A stretch of 38,103 nt of DNA from a virus, in the IMG/VR virus record IMGVR_UViG_3300021403_000556, positions 1-38,103 of that record. One strand, 5' to 3'. Both the position numbers and the translations under genes were made by a program. Positions 15,453 through 23,343 of this stretch are shown here, in pieces; position 1 is the stretch's first letter; every line of letters begins with the position of its first letter. A model generated the notes under the pieces. The model was not told the DNA's origin, did no database searches, and worked only from the letters and a program-made list of their open reading frames with translations.

Positions 15453-16933
15453 TGCACGCTCCCTGGCTCAGTCTGCTGTCCTGGCTGCTGCGGCGTTTCA
15501 AGTTGCTTCAGCGCGAGCGCGAGCGTGTTCTGCTCAGGCACCAATTGAGCCTGGCGCGTTTTCTTTTCCTGTTGCGCTTTTTCAAATTCATCGGCGTCCA
15601 CTTCCACACCGATCTGGGTGAGTACTGCATGCGAGGCGCGCGCGGCCGTCTTCGACTGGATGTATCCGTTTTCCTCCATGATGGAAACGGCATTCACGAC
15701 AGCAGCCATCGTGGAAGCAGCTTTATCCAGGTCCTTGATCATGAGATCAGGCGTCTGAATGGTGACAGTGGTATCAATGCCTTCAGGCAGTACGCCGTGA
15801 TAAATGCCCTGCTGAATCACGAACACCACAACCTTCTGCATGAGAGCGCGCAAGTGATTCTGCCGATCCGTAAGTTTCTTTCCGGTAGGACCTGTCATCT
15901 CGTCGGCAGTGGAACGGTTACTGTCAACCGGATCGGCAAAGAACCATGCCGGCAGGCCAGCTCCGCCCAGGCCATAGAGCTTGATCGCGCGCGTGGCTTC
16001 CGACATATCAGCGCCCTGGAAGCTCGGCGTTTGCGCTTCAATCTTTACGTTTTCATTTGTGACCTGGACGCTGCCCTGTTTGGGAGGATTCTTTGTTACT
16101 TTGTCTGTCCAGCGTTTAAGTTCAGGCTCACCAGCGCCGGTAATGGTGTAGTGCCAGACGAATGCATTGAGGAAGCGCACACGGTCCGCAAAGTCAAACA
16201 TCATCTGGTCGAAGACGTCGATCCAATCAGCCAGGCTGAACAATTCAGAGAGTCCGCGGCTCGCGCCTTTTGCCTTGTTGATTGCGGAATAAAAGCAATC
16301 GCCCTTGAGCTGCCCGAATGTCTCAGAAGACGGATCTTCATCCATGCTGATGATCTCGAGACGCTGGCCAATAGTCTCGCCCTGCTTGCGCTTCAATATC
16401 ACAGCGACAGGAATCAAGATCGGCTGCAACCCATTACCTGTTTCGATCGCGCCATATTCGACGGAATCAATCTGCATGGGATCGATATATCCCAGGCGCA
16501 CTTTGCCGCTGACTGGATTTACCGCAACAGGGATGCATAGTTCACCAAACGTCGTCAGCTCATCGCACCAATCGCGAGAAGATGCGCCCATATTGTTGAC
16601 TGTGTCTTCCCAGAATTGCTGCAGAACTTCCTGCACGGTTGCGTCTGTGGCGGCCGGCTTAAATCCTTCGCCGACAACATAGCTCGTGATCACTTCGACG
16701 ATGCGCTTACCGAAAGGCGTGGTCGATTTGAGATAGAACGCGACGGCTTGCATTCTCTCGTGCATGAGAGGATTCAGGTCGCGAATCGTGTTGGGCGAAG
16801 TGATGCGGCGGAATTTCGCGTCCTCACCGTCTGCAGCGGTAAGACCAAAGAGGAATGGCGTGACAGCCTCAGCAGTGAGCTTGCCAATCGTGTTTTTGAT
16901 TTTCGTTGCGACGGTCTTAACTAGCGATCCCAC
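15449..16933 (-). CDS. Phage portal protein
   Basis: This 494-aa protein lies between large terminase and Mu F-like genes, overlapping both slightly. Portal-like features are the N-terminal ERMQAVAFYLKSTTPFGKRI, a central stem-type helical region and GLPAWFFADPVDSNRSTADEM, followed by a helical Gln-rich C-terminus. The dodecameric ring would form the DNA entry vertex. It may belong to the lambda B-like or the Mu gp29-like portal group; I cannot decide by eye. Confidence 0.88.
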   Translation of the reverse strand: MGSLVKTVATKIKNTIGKLTAEAVTPFLFGLTAADGEDAKFRRITSPNTIRDLNPLMHERMQAVAFYLKSTTPFGKRIVEVITSYVVGEGFKPAATDATVQEVLQQFWEDTVNNMGASSRDWCDELTTFGELCIPVAVNPVSGKVRLGYIDPMQIDSVEYGAIETGNGLQPILIPVAVILKRKQGETIGQRLEIISMDEDPSSETFGQLKGDCFYSAINKAKGASRGLSELFSLADWIDVFDQMMFDFADRVRFLNAFVWHYTITGAGEPELKRWTDKVTKNPPKQGSVQVTNENVKIEAQTPSFQGADMSEATRAIKLYGLGGAGLPAWFFADPVDSNRSTADEMTGPTGKKLTDRQNHLRALMQKVVVFVIQQGIYHGVLPEGIDTTVTIQTPDLMIKDLDKAASTMAAVVNAVSIMEENGYIQSKTAARASHAVLTQIGVEVDADEFEKAQQEKKTRQAQLVPEQNTLALALKQLETPQQPGQQTEPGSVQ

Positions 16934-18441
16934 ACAGACCTCCTCGCCATGGAAGGAAGCTGCTGTTCATCGTTGTCACGTCCGGCAATCTGCTGAGCCT
17001 GGCGCGTCATGATGCCGCGCTGCTGATTCTGGTACCAGGATTTCTCTGCTTCGACAGAATCACCAACTGCAGGGCCGATGCTTTCCGCAGCCAGGTCCGC
17101 CAGGGCTTTTGCCCAGAATGATTCGGCGTGACTGTACACCTTGCGCCGCGTGCCGCCAGCCACTGCAGAATCCAGCTCTATGCGTGGAGCGTCGAACGTA
17201 ACGCCAGAGGCCGTGGCCTCGCGCTTAATGGCCATCAACTCCTGGCGTACATCGCGATCGCGCGGAATACGATTGCGGCCTTTTTCAAAATTTCTCTTGA
17301 GACGGACAGCAAGGTCCGTTTTCATCTTGACGCCGTTGTCATTCGTGCCGGCGAAGCTAACGCCCATCACTTTCCCAGGGCAGCTTTTGTTGAGGTAGTC
17401 ATAGAGCGCAATGCCCATGCCGGTTGAATCGATAGCTCCGCGCGTGCACATCTCAACAAAGGGCTGCAAGATATCGTGCTGCTGTGGGAAAGGAGTGTTG
17501 TGCAGGCGCAGGACCATGCGCGTCCAGGCAACGTCGCCGATCTTCTCATCCATCCAGAAAAGCGTGGTGTCGCGAACGCGGCCGACGTCAATGCCGAAGT
17601 AGAGCGGTCCGCTCGGCTTGAATCCGCTGGGCAGATCCACAGTAGCGCCATCATGCTCCGCTGTCGCAAGCAACTCCAGCGGTAGCCATGCGCCGCGCGC
17701 CTGAAGGAATACGCAGAGAAATTCCTGAGAGAAGGTATCGTCGTCTTTGATCAGGTCGCGCATCGCCTCAATATCAATCGGGCAACCTTCAGCGACGGCA
17801 ATATTCACGTCTACCCAATGAGATGACCACATGCCTGACTGTCTGGGATTCGGCGAGGGAGCCACTCCATCGGTCAACCCAAGCTCTTTCGCCAGGTCGA
17901 AATATTTTCCCTGCTCGCCATTCGGCGTGGAGAGAACATCGATCTCGTTGCCCAGCGCGATCTGGCGGATGATCGCAGCCCAGATTGAATAGCTGTCCTC
18001 GTGGTGAGCAAACTCGTCAAGGACCGCATCTCCTGGATATCCGCGAGCGGTGCGCGGATTGGCTGGAAGAGCGATGAAACGTGAACCATTCGGCAACTGC
18101 ACGCGCGATTGCGTGATACTGGAAAGACCTTCGATGTCCGCGAATGGTTCTTCAAACAATTGAGCTGTCGCGCCGACGAGCTGAATGTTTTTCTGAACCG
18201 TCTCCACAAACTCAATCGATTGCGCCTTTGAAGCGCTGAGCACGGTGCACGTTCTGTTTTCGCGTTCCAGCAATTTAAAAAACCTTCTCAGTCCTGTGGC
18301 AAAAGAAAATCCGATTCGTGCCGACTTAGCGCCAAACAAACCGCGCGACGGATCATCTATCCAGCGCTGTTGGTATGGTCTAAGCTGCAGTACTGCTGGC
18401 AGCTCCGCGCTGAACTGGCGGGAGTCCAAAGGTCCGCTCAC
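16921..18441 (-). CDS. Large terminase (Mu gp28-type) packaging ATPase/nuclease
   Basis: Residues from GTG 18441: LRPYQQRW at 20, Walker A-like GAKSARIGFSFA at 37, RTARGYPGDAVLDEF with the Walker B acidic pair at about 142, and a RuvC-like nuclease starting YFGIDVGRVRDTTL at about 281, then AIDSTGMG. This matches the Mu gp28 branch, where the P-loop reads KS-x-R-I-G. The protein would cut and pump DNA at the portal. The start is uncertain: the frame is open to TTG 18540 (no ribosome site, long overlap), GTG 18441 overlaps the small terminase by 62 bases, and TTG 18429 is also possible. Confidence 0.9.
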   Translation of the reverse strand: MSGPLDSRQFSAELPAVLQLRPYQQRWIDDPSRGLFGAKSARIGFSFATGLRRFFKLLERENRTCTVLSASKAQSIEFVETVQKNIQLVGATAQLFEEPFADIEGLSSITQSRVQLPNGSRFIALPANPRTARGYPGDAVLDEFAHHEDSYSIWAAIIRQIALGNEIDVLSTPNGEQGKYFDLAKELGLTDGVAPSPNPRQSGMWSSHWVDVNIAVAEGCPIDIEAMRDLIKDDDTFSQEFLCVFLQARGAWLPLELLATAEHDGATVDLPSGFKPSGPLYFGIDVGRVRDTTLFWMDEKIGDVAWTRMVLRLHNTPFPQQHDILQPFVEMCTRGAIDSTGMGIALYDYLNKSCPGKVMGVSFAGTNDNGVKMKTDLAVRLKRNFEKGRNRIPRDRDVRQELMAIKREATASGVTFDAPRIELDSAVAGGTRRKVYSHAESFWAKALADLAAESIGPAVGDSVEAEKSWYQNQQRGIMTRQAQQIAGRDNDEQQLPSMARRSVWDR

Positions 18442-19060
18442 GGATACGGTTGATGTCTTCCGTGGTGATGGCTTTACCCTTGCCGAGCTTGCGCGCCGCT
18501 TTGTCTGTCTCTTCTTCAAACTTCCTCTTCCTGATTTCAAAATCGCGTTCCAAGAGTGCTATGCGCCGTTCGTCGGTAGCTACCTGCTTTTGTTTCAACC
18601 GGACCTTGTTGCGGTCATTCACCAACTCGCCCAGGGCAAGAAGAAACGCAATCGACTTTTTCTTGTCTCCAGAATTCGAGCTTTGCATCAGCCCGAATAT
18701 CTGATCTCCCAGGGCATTAAAGACCTGCTGGTCTTCAAATGACTTATTGCTGAACATCGCCGCAATCTCTCGCGCTCTCACCTGGTCGGCCAGCATTTCG
18801 CGCTTTACCTGCTCTACGCGAATGTCATACCAGCGCTGCAGCGTCACGCGCGGCAGACGAAGACCAGGAAACTGTGCGCGTATTGCCTCCGAGGTTTTGT
18901 CCCATTCCTCAAAACGTGGCGACAGCTCCTCCATCTCTTCCCACGTCCTGCCGGCAGCGCGCTCTGCGATCACGCGGTCCAGGAGCTCGGCCGGAAGCTT
19001 GTCCATCTTGAGCGGCTGCCGCGTGCGCCGTTTCTCACCCGTCTTTGGTCTATTTGCCAT
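18380..19060 (-). CDS. Small terminase, Mu gp27 (DUF3486) type
   Basis: This 226-aa protein begins ANRPKTGEKRRTRQPLKMDKL, then PAELLDRVIAERAAGRTWEEM and PRVTLQRWYDIR. This is the DNA-binding N-terminal signature of the gp27/DUF3486 family found directly before the gp28-type terminase in Mu-like phages. A charged coiled-coil follows (RIALLERDFEIRKRKFEEE). The gene overlaps both neighbours, indicating one transcript. Confidence 0.85.
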   Translation of the reverse strand: MANRPKTGEKRRTRQPLKMDKLPAELLDRVIAERAAGRTWEEMEELSPRFEEWDKTSEAIRAQFPGLRLPRVTLQRWYDIRVEQVKREMLADQVRAREIAAMFSNKSFEDQQVFNALGDQIFGLMQSSNSGDKKKSIAFLLALGELVNDRNKVRLKQKQVATDERRIALLERDFEIRKRKFEEETDKAARKLGKGKAITTEDINRIRERTFGLPPVQRGAASSTAA

Positions 19061-19205
19061 TCGCGATTGACATCACCTTTCCTTCATCCTCGCGACATTT
19101 CGCGCAGTTCAAATCCCTGTGTCCTGCGTCCCTGCATTTCGCACAGGTGAAACCAGTCATCACCGGAGCGCTGCAAACGTGGCAGCGTTGAATGCTGGCT
19201 CTCAT
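19050..19205 (-). CDS. 51-aa zinc-ribbon micro-protein before the terminase genes
   Basis: ATG 19205 overlaps the stop of the upstream gene as ATGA, and the end overlaps the small terminase start by 11 bases, so spacing strongly supports a real gene. The peptide has three CxxC pairs: CHVC, CAKC and CAKC, separated by 9-13 residues with a His between, enough to bind one or two zinc ions. It is short enough to be missed by length cut-offs. It may assist DNA recognition for packaging (inference from position). Confidence 0.75.
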   Translation of the reverse strand: MRASIQRCHVCSAPVMTGFTCAKCRDAGHRDLNCAKCREDEGKVMSIANGK

Positions 19206-19528
19206 CCCAGAACGTGCACCGCTGGATCAGACAGAGTGCCTTCCAGGAGATCCCGGCCGCGCGGCGTAATCTGAATCATGGAGATCGTTACGTGCCGCGT
19301 GCGACGGTCCCTTTGTTCGTCAAACGTGAGATAGGCGCGATCCTTCAGGTCCTGCAGTAGCGTGATCACGTCGTTCTCACCCACGTCGTATTTCAAGCGC
19401 TGCAGCACGCCCCACAGAATCACGTTGTTCAATCGCGACCGCTGATCCTTGTGGCCTTCGTCAACGAGTTCCAGAATGTGGCCGCGCAAACGTTTAAACG
19501 TTTCGACGGCAAGTGGCGATGGCGTCAT
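19202..19528 (-). CDS. Winged-helix phage protein (VpaChn25_0724-like)
   Basis: This 108-aa protein looks like a winged helix: helices RLRGHILELVDEG and NNVILWGVLQRLKYDVGENDV, recognition-type helix LLQDLKDRAYLTF, and wing ending ITPRGRDLLEGTLSDPAV. Mu-like phages carry a similar small winged-helix gene just before gp27, with a comparable T-x-R-G-x-D-x-x-x-G-x-x-x-x-P-x-V tail. The ATGA overlaps on both sides show a compact operon. Confidence 0.65.
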   Translation of the reverse strand: MTPSPLAVETFKRLRGHILELVDEGHKDQRSRLNNVILWGVLQRLKYDVGENDVITLLQDLKDRAYLTFDEQRDRRTRHVTISMIQITPRGRDLLEGTLSDPAVHVLG

Positions 19529-19959
19529 GCGCTTGCTCCGTGTGCTCTCTCTCTGTCGCGATCGTTGATTCGTCTTTCGAGATCATCAAACCGCGTCAAT
19601 ATTTTTTCTGTCTGCGTGGCTATGTGTCCCGTCAACACGCGCTGCTCATACGCTTCCTGGTTGTCTTTGTTTGCGATCGCATTCACCGCGTCAGCCAAAC
19701 GTTGCTGCGAAACTGCGTTGTCCTTGGCGACGCCAATCAGCCGCTCGCCGATATCGAGTACTCGCGATCCTGCCTGGCTGGCAAAAGCAAGCGCCACGAC
19801 GCCGAGAATCGCTGGCGTTCCTAAATGCTGCACGGTATCAATCAGCGCCTTTGGTTCACGCGTTGCGAGCACATAGGCGATAGTTCCAGCCGCGCCCATG
19901 CTGCCGCCGAGCAAAATGCCCGGTACCTTCGACAGCAACTCTTTAGGCGAAAGGTTCAC
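19525..19959 (-). CDS. Membrane-anchored coiled-coil protein (Mu DUF2730-like position)
   Basis: This 144-aa protein has two hydrophobic segments (about 14-32, GILLGGSMGAAGTIAYVLA, and 47-62) followed by a charged helix that should form a coiled coil (EKILTRFDDLERRINDRDRE). It sits between the holin-like and winged-helix genes, as the DUF2730-type gene does in Mu-like phages. A spanin or lysis accessory role is possible. Confidence 0.65.
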   Translation of the reverse strand: MNLSPKELLSKVPGILLGGSMGAAGTIAYVLATREPKALIDTVQHLGTPAILGVVALAFASQAGSRVLDIGERLIGVAKDNAVSQQRLADAVNAIANKDNQEAYEQRVLTGHIATQTEKILTRFDDLERRINDRDRERAHGASA

Positions 19960-20303
19960 TTCGGCTGCACTCCGTTTTTACTGAGAGGCGCAACACCACC
20001 GCTCGCAAGCTGTGCCAGCATTCCCTTGGCTACATCAACCGCCAGCTGCTTCGGATCGATCTTGGCGTTGACTGCAGCTACAGCCTGCGCCTGCTTCACT
20101 TCAGCCACGCCAGCCAGTAACGCTTCCGCGATTCGTTCAGCTTTTGCTCCCAGGCCTGCGGCAGCTCCGGCCGCAGTCAAGATGGCCAGGGCCTCCGTGT
20201 TGCTGATGGCGTTCAAATACCAGCCGGTAAGCGCAACGATTGCCATCGCGATAGCCGAGAAATACGTCTTCTTTCCCTTCAGAAATTCTCTGATCTTCGC
20301 CAC
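19956..20303 (-). CDS. Holin-like small membrane protein
   Basis: This 115-aa protein starts at GTG 20303, set by AGGAGG (complement 20310-20315) six bases upstream; the frame is open to 20369 but the extra residues run into the inverted repeat. After a basic head (VAKIREFLKGKKTYF) come two hydrophobic stretches, IAMAIVALTGWYL and ALAILTAAGAAAGLG, then an Ala-rich helix. K-x-x-Y-x-x-A-x-A near the first segment is typical of phage holins. It would form the membrane lesion that releases or activates the lysozyme. Confidence 0.7.
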   Translation of the reverse strand: MAKIREFLKGKKTYFSAIAMAIVALTGWYLNAISNTEALAILTAAGAAAGLGAKAERIAEALLAGVAEVKQAQAVAAVNAKIDPKQLAVDVAKGMLAQLASGGVAPLSKNGVQPK

Positions 20304-20355
20304 CAACCACCTCCTGCAGTGCAGTGCCAGGTCAGACCATGCTCGAAACTTGGCC

Positions 20356-20393
20356 GTGTGAAACGTCACAAGGGGGGTTGTGACGTTTCACAC
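20356..20393. repeat. Perfect 16-bp inverted repeat with a G6 loop
   Basis: GTGTGAAACGTCACAA (20356-20371), six G, then TTGTGACGTTTCACAC (20378-20393) form a perfect 16-bp stem. Each arm is itself near-palindromic (TGTGA-N4-TCACA), so the DNA holds two such half-site pairs. No T-run flanks it, so a simple intrinsic terminator is unlikely. It lies in the 170-base gap between lipoprotein and holin genes. It could be a regulator-binding site or a blocking RNA hairpin. Confidence 0.85.
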
Positions 20394-20396
20394 AGG

Positions 20397-20460
20397 CTCG
20401 GACGCCCAAGGGTTGCTCCAGCCCGTTTGCGTAAGGTGGAAACCCTAGGTTTCGTCCGAG
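20397..20460. other. Second structured intergenic element beside the inverted repeat
   Basis: CTCGGACG (20397-20404) pairs with CGTCCGAG (20453-20460), enclosing AGGGTT (20409-20414) with AACCCT (20441-20446). An alternative local stem GAAACC/GGTTTC (20439-20444/20448-20453) competes with these. Nested closing and inner stems with mutually exclusive pairing suggest a switchable RNA in the minus-strand lysis transcript. No known riboswitch or ribozyme consensus recognised. Confidence 0.5.
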
Positions 20461-20473
20461 CGGATTTTTATCG

Positions 20474-21289
20474 TCAATGACCGGTAAATGGAATCGGGAT
20501 TCCCAGGACTCGCGCTCGCGGAACCTTCACTTTTGAATTTGGGTGATCTTTCGCCAGCACGTTCCAAGTCTTGGCAACCGAGCGCACGCTGTGAATTGGG
20601 TGCTTTGCTTTGGTGGTCTGTGTAGGAGTTTCACTAAGACTTCCCATTGCCTGCGTATCTGCAGTTTCGATCGCTCCCATTTCACTCAGAACAATGTCCG
20701 CTTCTGCATCGCCAGTAGTGAAGGCAATTGCGTGCATTCCGATGATCGAGCCGCCGAATACATGAGGCATCTGCAAACGGATGAACTGCGCTGTGGCTGC
20801 AGGCTGCTTGGCTGTTAAGTCCTGAACGAATTGAAGAATCTCACCCACCGCGCCGGCAAAGATGTTAACCACCGCAGTTGTTTTCGGGTCTTTTACGCCG
20901 ACCGCCTGGATGATTCCATTCAAGTGAGAGGTAATGTCCTGATAGTAGCCGTCGATTTTGGCGAGCACCGTCGCATCCGTTGGATTCTGAGGCAGGCCAT
21001 CGACCAGGCTTTTGATCAAGTTCGCATCCGTAGCGATGACAGATGCACCTGGTGAAATCAGCGGCGCATATTCAGGCGCAACCAGCGCGCTGATGCCGGT
21101 GGCCATCTCCGCGATCTGCGGAAGATGGGATTCAATTGTGCTAACGGTGTTATCGAAAGTTGCGACCTGCTGCGGCGTGCACCCAGACATAACTACTGCC
21201 GGCAGCGCGACCAGCAAGCAACACATAACCACCGCAAGGCCAGACATCAAGCCACTAAAGCAAGATTTCCAGAACGACTGTTTCTTCAT
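20474..21289 (-). CDS. Putative lipoprotein in the lysis cassette
   Basis: This 271-aa protein starts at ATG 21289 with AAGGAGG four bases upstream; the frame runs open to 21466 but that part overlaps the lysozyme gene. The N-terminus is a lipoprotein signal: KKQSFWKS, hydrophobic LAVVMCCLLVALPAVV, then MSGC with Cys as the acylated residue. The body is helical (FDNTVSTIESHLPQIAEMAT). It lies between lysozyme and holin-like genes, where outer-membrane spanin components are found, but it is far longer than Rz1. Role unknown. Confidence 0.7.
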   Translation of the reverse strand: MKKQSFWKSCFSGLMSGLAVVMCCLLVALPAVVMSGCTPQQVATFDNTVSTIESHLPQIAEMATGISALVAPEYAPLISPGASVIATDANLIKSLVDGLPQNPTDATVLAKIDGYYQDITSHLNGIIQAVGVKDPKTTAVVNIFAGAVGEILQFVQDLTAKQPAATAQFIRLQMPHVFGGSIIGMHAIAFTTGDAEADIVLSEMGAIETADTQAMGSLSETPTQTTKAKHPIHSVRSVAKTWNVLAKDHPNSKVKVPRARVLGIPIPFTGH

Positions 21290-21311
21290 CCTTCCTCCTT
21301 CAAAAAATTGT

Positions 21312-21881
21312 TTAAGCATCCGCAGCCAGCGCGCGCGCAGGGCGCGCCTCATGCGGCGGCACGGATTCAGCGCGACGCATCCAGCCGGCCAGGTCCTTTT
21401 GTTTCTCGGGATGCTTCGCCGCATCCTCGGCAAAGAAAATTTTCGAGAGATTGCAAAGCGCTTCAACCAGGTTGTCAGGCGGGCACGCGTTTATGGCCGA
21501 TATCGTCTTGTCGCCGACGAATCCATCAATGGCCGGTGCCCTGGAGCTGCCGAGCAGGAGACCGTTGGCTGCGCGCTGCGCGAGCGTTGTGGCCTCAGGC
21601 ACTCCCATCACGATGGACATGTCGAAGAACTTTGAGGCCACAGCCTGGTCAACGATCATGTTGCCGAGAATGCGATTCCAATAGAGCTGCTCAAAGATGC
21701 GAGCGGCAGTTGCCATCTCTTCCGTGGCAGGTCCATTCCAGAATTCTTCAGGCAGATTTTTATGGAAGCGCTCACAGACGCCAAACCGCGTGCGGCCGTC
21801 TCCGTCGCGCGTAACCACTCCGGACCGCGCAGCGTCTTCGTGGTCCATCGTGAATTCAAATGCTGGTTGAAAATCGGCCAT
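21312..21881 (-). CDS. GH108-type endolysin (N-acetylmuramidase)
   Basis: This 189-aa protein starts at ATG 21881; the frame extends to 21914. FEFTMDHEDAARSGVVTRDG carries the presumed catalytic Glu (residue 15), then DGRTRFGV, IFEQLYWNRILGNMIVDQ, and AIDGFVGDKTISAIN, the peptidoglycan-binding-like end of the GH108 family. It cleaves the murein backbone during lysis. No signal peptide, so it depends on the holin. A three-codon mini-ORF with its own strong ribosome site precedes it (see findings). Confidence 0.88.
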   Translation of the reverse strand: MADFQPAFEFTMDHEDAARSGVVTRDGDGRTRFGVCERFHKNLPEEFWNGPATEEMATAARIFEQLYWNRILGNMIVDQAVASKFFDMSIVMGVPEATTLAQRAANGLLLGSSRAPAIDGFVGDKTISAINACPPDNLVEALCNLSKIFFAEDAAKHPEKQKDLAGWMRRAESVPPHEARPARALAADA

Positions 21882-21924
21882 TGATTTTTCTAGGAGCGCA
21901 TTTTTCCTCCTCATTATGAAAACA

Positions 21925-21947
21925 GGCGACGTTTCCGGGGCGTCACC
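21925..21947 (-). terminator. Terminator-like hairpin ahead of the lysozyme gene
   Basis: On the minus strand GGTGACG (21947-21941) pairs with CGTCGCC (21931-21925) around nine bases and is followed by TGTTTTCAT. The stem has one G-T pair and a modest U-tract. It lies just upstream of the lysis genes, so it could hold back read-through from the methylase region until antitermination, or be fortuitous. Confidence 0.4.
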
Positions 21948-21977
21948 GGTTTCCTAGTTCACACCAGATAAGGAGAA

Positions 21978-22127
21978 TTGAGTGGACTGTACAGCAGAGT
22001 TCCTGAATTAGAGATCGACGGAGGGAGCGTTCTGAATGTATTTATTGCTGCAGGCAGTGAAGACCGTGAAGAAGTTTTCCCTTTTTACGGAGGGCCTTAC
22101 CATAACACATCAGGTGAATTTGTCTAG
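21978..22127 (+). CDS. Possible plus-strand 49-aa ORF in the gap upstream of lysozyme
   Basis: TTG 21978 follows AAGGAG closely (two bases). The peptide (LSGLYSRVPELEIDGGS, then VLNVFIAAGSEDREEVF, ending GEFV) has balanced, protein-like composition. It opposes all neighbours and lies in the 264-base gap between minus-strand genes. Spacing to the ribosome site is short and no promoter is evident, so this may be chance. Confidence 0.3.
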   Translation: MSGLYSRVPELEIDGGSVLNVFIAAGSEDREEVFPFYGGPYHNTSGEFV

Positions 22128-22145
22128 CGATGTAAGGTCAATGAA

Positions 22146-22436
22146 CTACGTGGCCGGCCATTTGGAGTGGCCGTTGACGATGGAGGGCTTGCGCTCGCGA
22201 TTCCACTGCGCCAGCATCTTAAGGATTTCTTCGTCGCAGAGTGTATCAGTCCAGGAGCCGATGGTGGCAAGTAACTCTCTCGGCGCATTCGTGTTTTCAA
22301 AAGCTGAGTAGATATCTGTGAGCAGTTCTTTTGATGGCGCGGATTTTCCCCACGCTTCCATCGACTGAATGACGCGCGGATCGCCCTTCAGGTTTTTCAG
22401 AGCTGTGATCAGCTCGTTCAAGATGTGCTCCGTCAT
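22146..22436 (-). CDS. Hypothetical small helical protein
   Basis: This 96-aa protein starts at ATG 22436 (GTG 22442 possible), 10 bases after the methylase stop. It is helical with repeated Leu spacing (HILNELITALKNLKG, REERKP-like tail) and a Trp-rich pattern (MEAWGKS, IGSWTD, LAQWNRE). No family recognised. It shares the methylase transcript. Confidence 0.6.
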   Translation of the reverse strand: MTEHILNELITALKNLKGDPRVIQSMEAWGKSAPSKELLTDIYSAFENTNAPRELLATIGSWTDTLCDEEILKMLAQWNRERKPSIVNGHSKWPAT

Positions 22437-22446
22437 TGCCACGTTT

Positions 22447-23262
22447 TTATTTTACGCTCTTCTCTCTGTCTTTGATGCGGACGCGGTAGTTGGAGATCAA
22501 TACTTCGTTTGCGATTACTGGCTTGCTTCTACCGCCGAGCGTGTAAGGAACTGTCACCTTTGTTACGCGGAAGGAAAACTCGCGCGCCAGCTGGCGCACC
22601 GTAGCAGAGTCATCGAAGCTGAGCAGAAACTTGCCGTCAATCGAGGAAAGCAATTTGAAGAGCTCGCGATTTCTATCACCCAGAGGTTTGTAGCGCCCAT
22701 TCGATCCAAAGTCCGTGTAAGGCGGATCGCAGTAAAAGAATGTGTCACGCGAATCATAGCGGCGGATGCACTCAGCGAAGTCGCGGTTTTCCACGAGCAC
22801 GTTGCGCAGCCTCTCAGCGACGTCCGCAAGAAGAGTTCTCACTTTGATGAGTGATCGCTTCACAGGATGCGCTGCTTTCCCGAGGTGCTTGATTTGCAGG
22901 CTCGCGAAGTGTTCACCTTTGCAGCCGAATGAGTACCAGGTCAGATAGGCAAAACGTAGAGCGCGTTCGATCTCGCCTTCCTGTTTATTCTCTTGCTTCA
23001 ACTCAGTGAAGCGGCCGGCTGCAATAAGATCGTGCTCCAGGCGTTCAGACAACTCCGCTGGCCTATGTTTGGCGACGCGGAAGAAGTTGACCAGGTCATC
23101 GTTGATGTCGTTCAGGATTTCCCATGGGCTTGGGGTTTTGGCGAAGAGCAGCTTCGCAGATCCGGCAAATACTTCCACGTAGGCCTTGTGTTGCGGAATG
23201 GCGTCGAGCAGGACCTTTTTTAGATTTCTTTTTCCACCAGGCCAGCCGAAGGGTGACTCCAT
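22447..23262 (-). CDS. Dam-type (D12 class) adenine-N6 DNA methyltransferase
   Basis: This 271-aa protein has all D12 motifs in order: PFGWPGGK at residues 4-11 (AdoMet binding), YVEVFAGSAKLLFAK at 28-42, NDINDDLVNFFRV at 51-63 and catalytic DPPY at 179-182 followed by TDFGSNGRY. Length is typical. No partner endonuclease is encoded nearby, so it is an orphan phage methylase, probably for protection against host restriction or for timing, as seen in many temperate phages. The target site cannot be read from sequence. Confidence 0.92.
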   Translation of the reverse strand: MESPFGWPGGKRNLKKVLLDAIPQHKAYVEVFAGSAKLLFAKTPSPWEILNDINDDLVNFFRVAKHRPAELSERLEHDLIAAGRFTELKQENKQEGEIERALRFAYLTWYSFGCKGEHFASLQIKHLGKAAHPVKRSLIKVRTLLADVAERLRNVLVENRDFAECIRRYDSRDTFFYCDPPYTDFGSNGRYKPLGDRNRELFKLLSSIDGKFLLSFDDSATVRQLAREFSFRVTKVTVPYTLGGRSKPVIANEVLISNYRVRIKDREKSVK

Positions 23263-23343
23263 GCGGCAATTTGTAACTCTGAGTAGCTGGATTTGCCTGT
23301 GGAAATTTTCATCGACTGATAATCAACTAGATCACAGCAGGAA

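Noticed and set aside
15452-16540. A 362-codon open frame on the plus strand
   Set aside because: It is antisense to the portal and Mu F-like genes, has no ribosome site and a composition (many Leu/Arg/His) typical of shadow frames.
16795-16806. Another copy of GCGAAGTGATGC, the core of the mini-hairpin repeat
   Set aside because: It lies inside the portal gene, the flanks do not pair beyond the GC, and it encodes ordinary portal residues; probably chance.
20397-20460. Structured element considered as a hammerhead or twister ribozyme
   Set aside because: The catalytic-core sequences of these ribozymes are absent on both strands.
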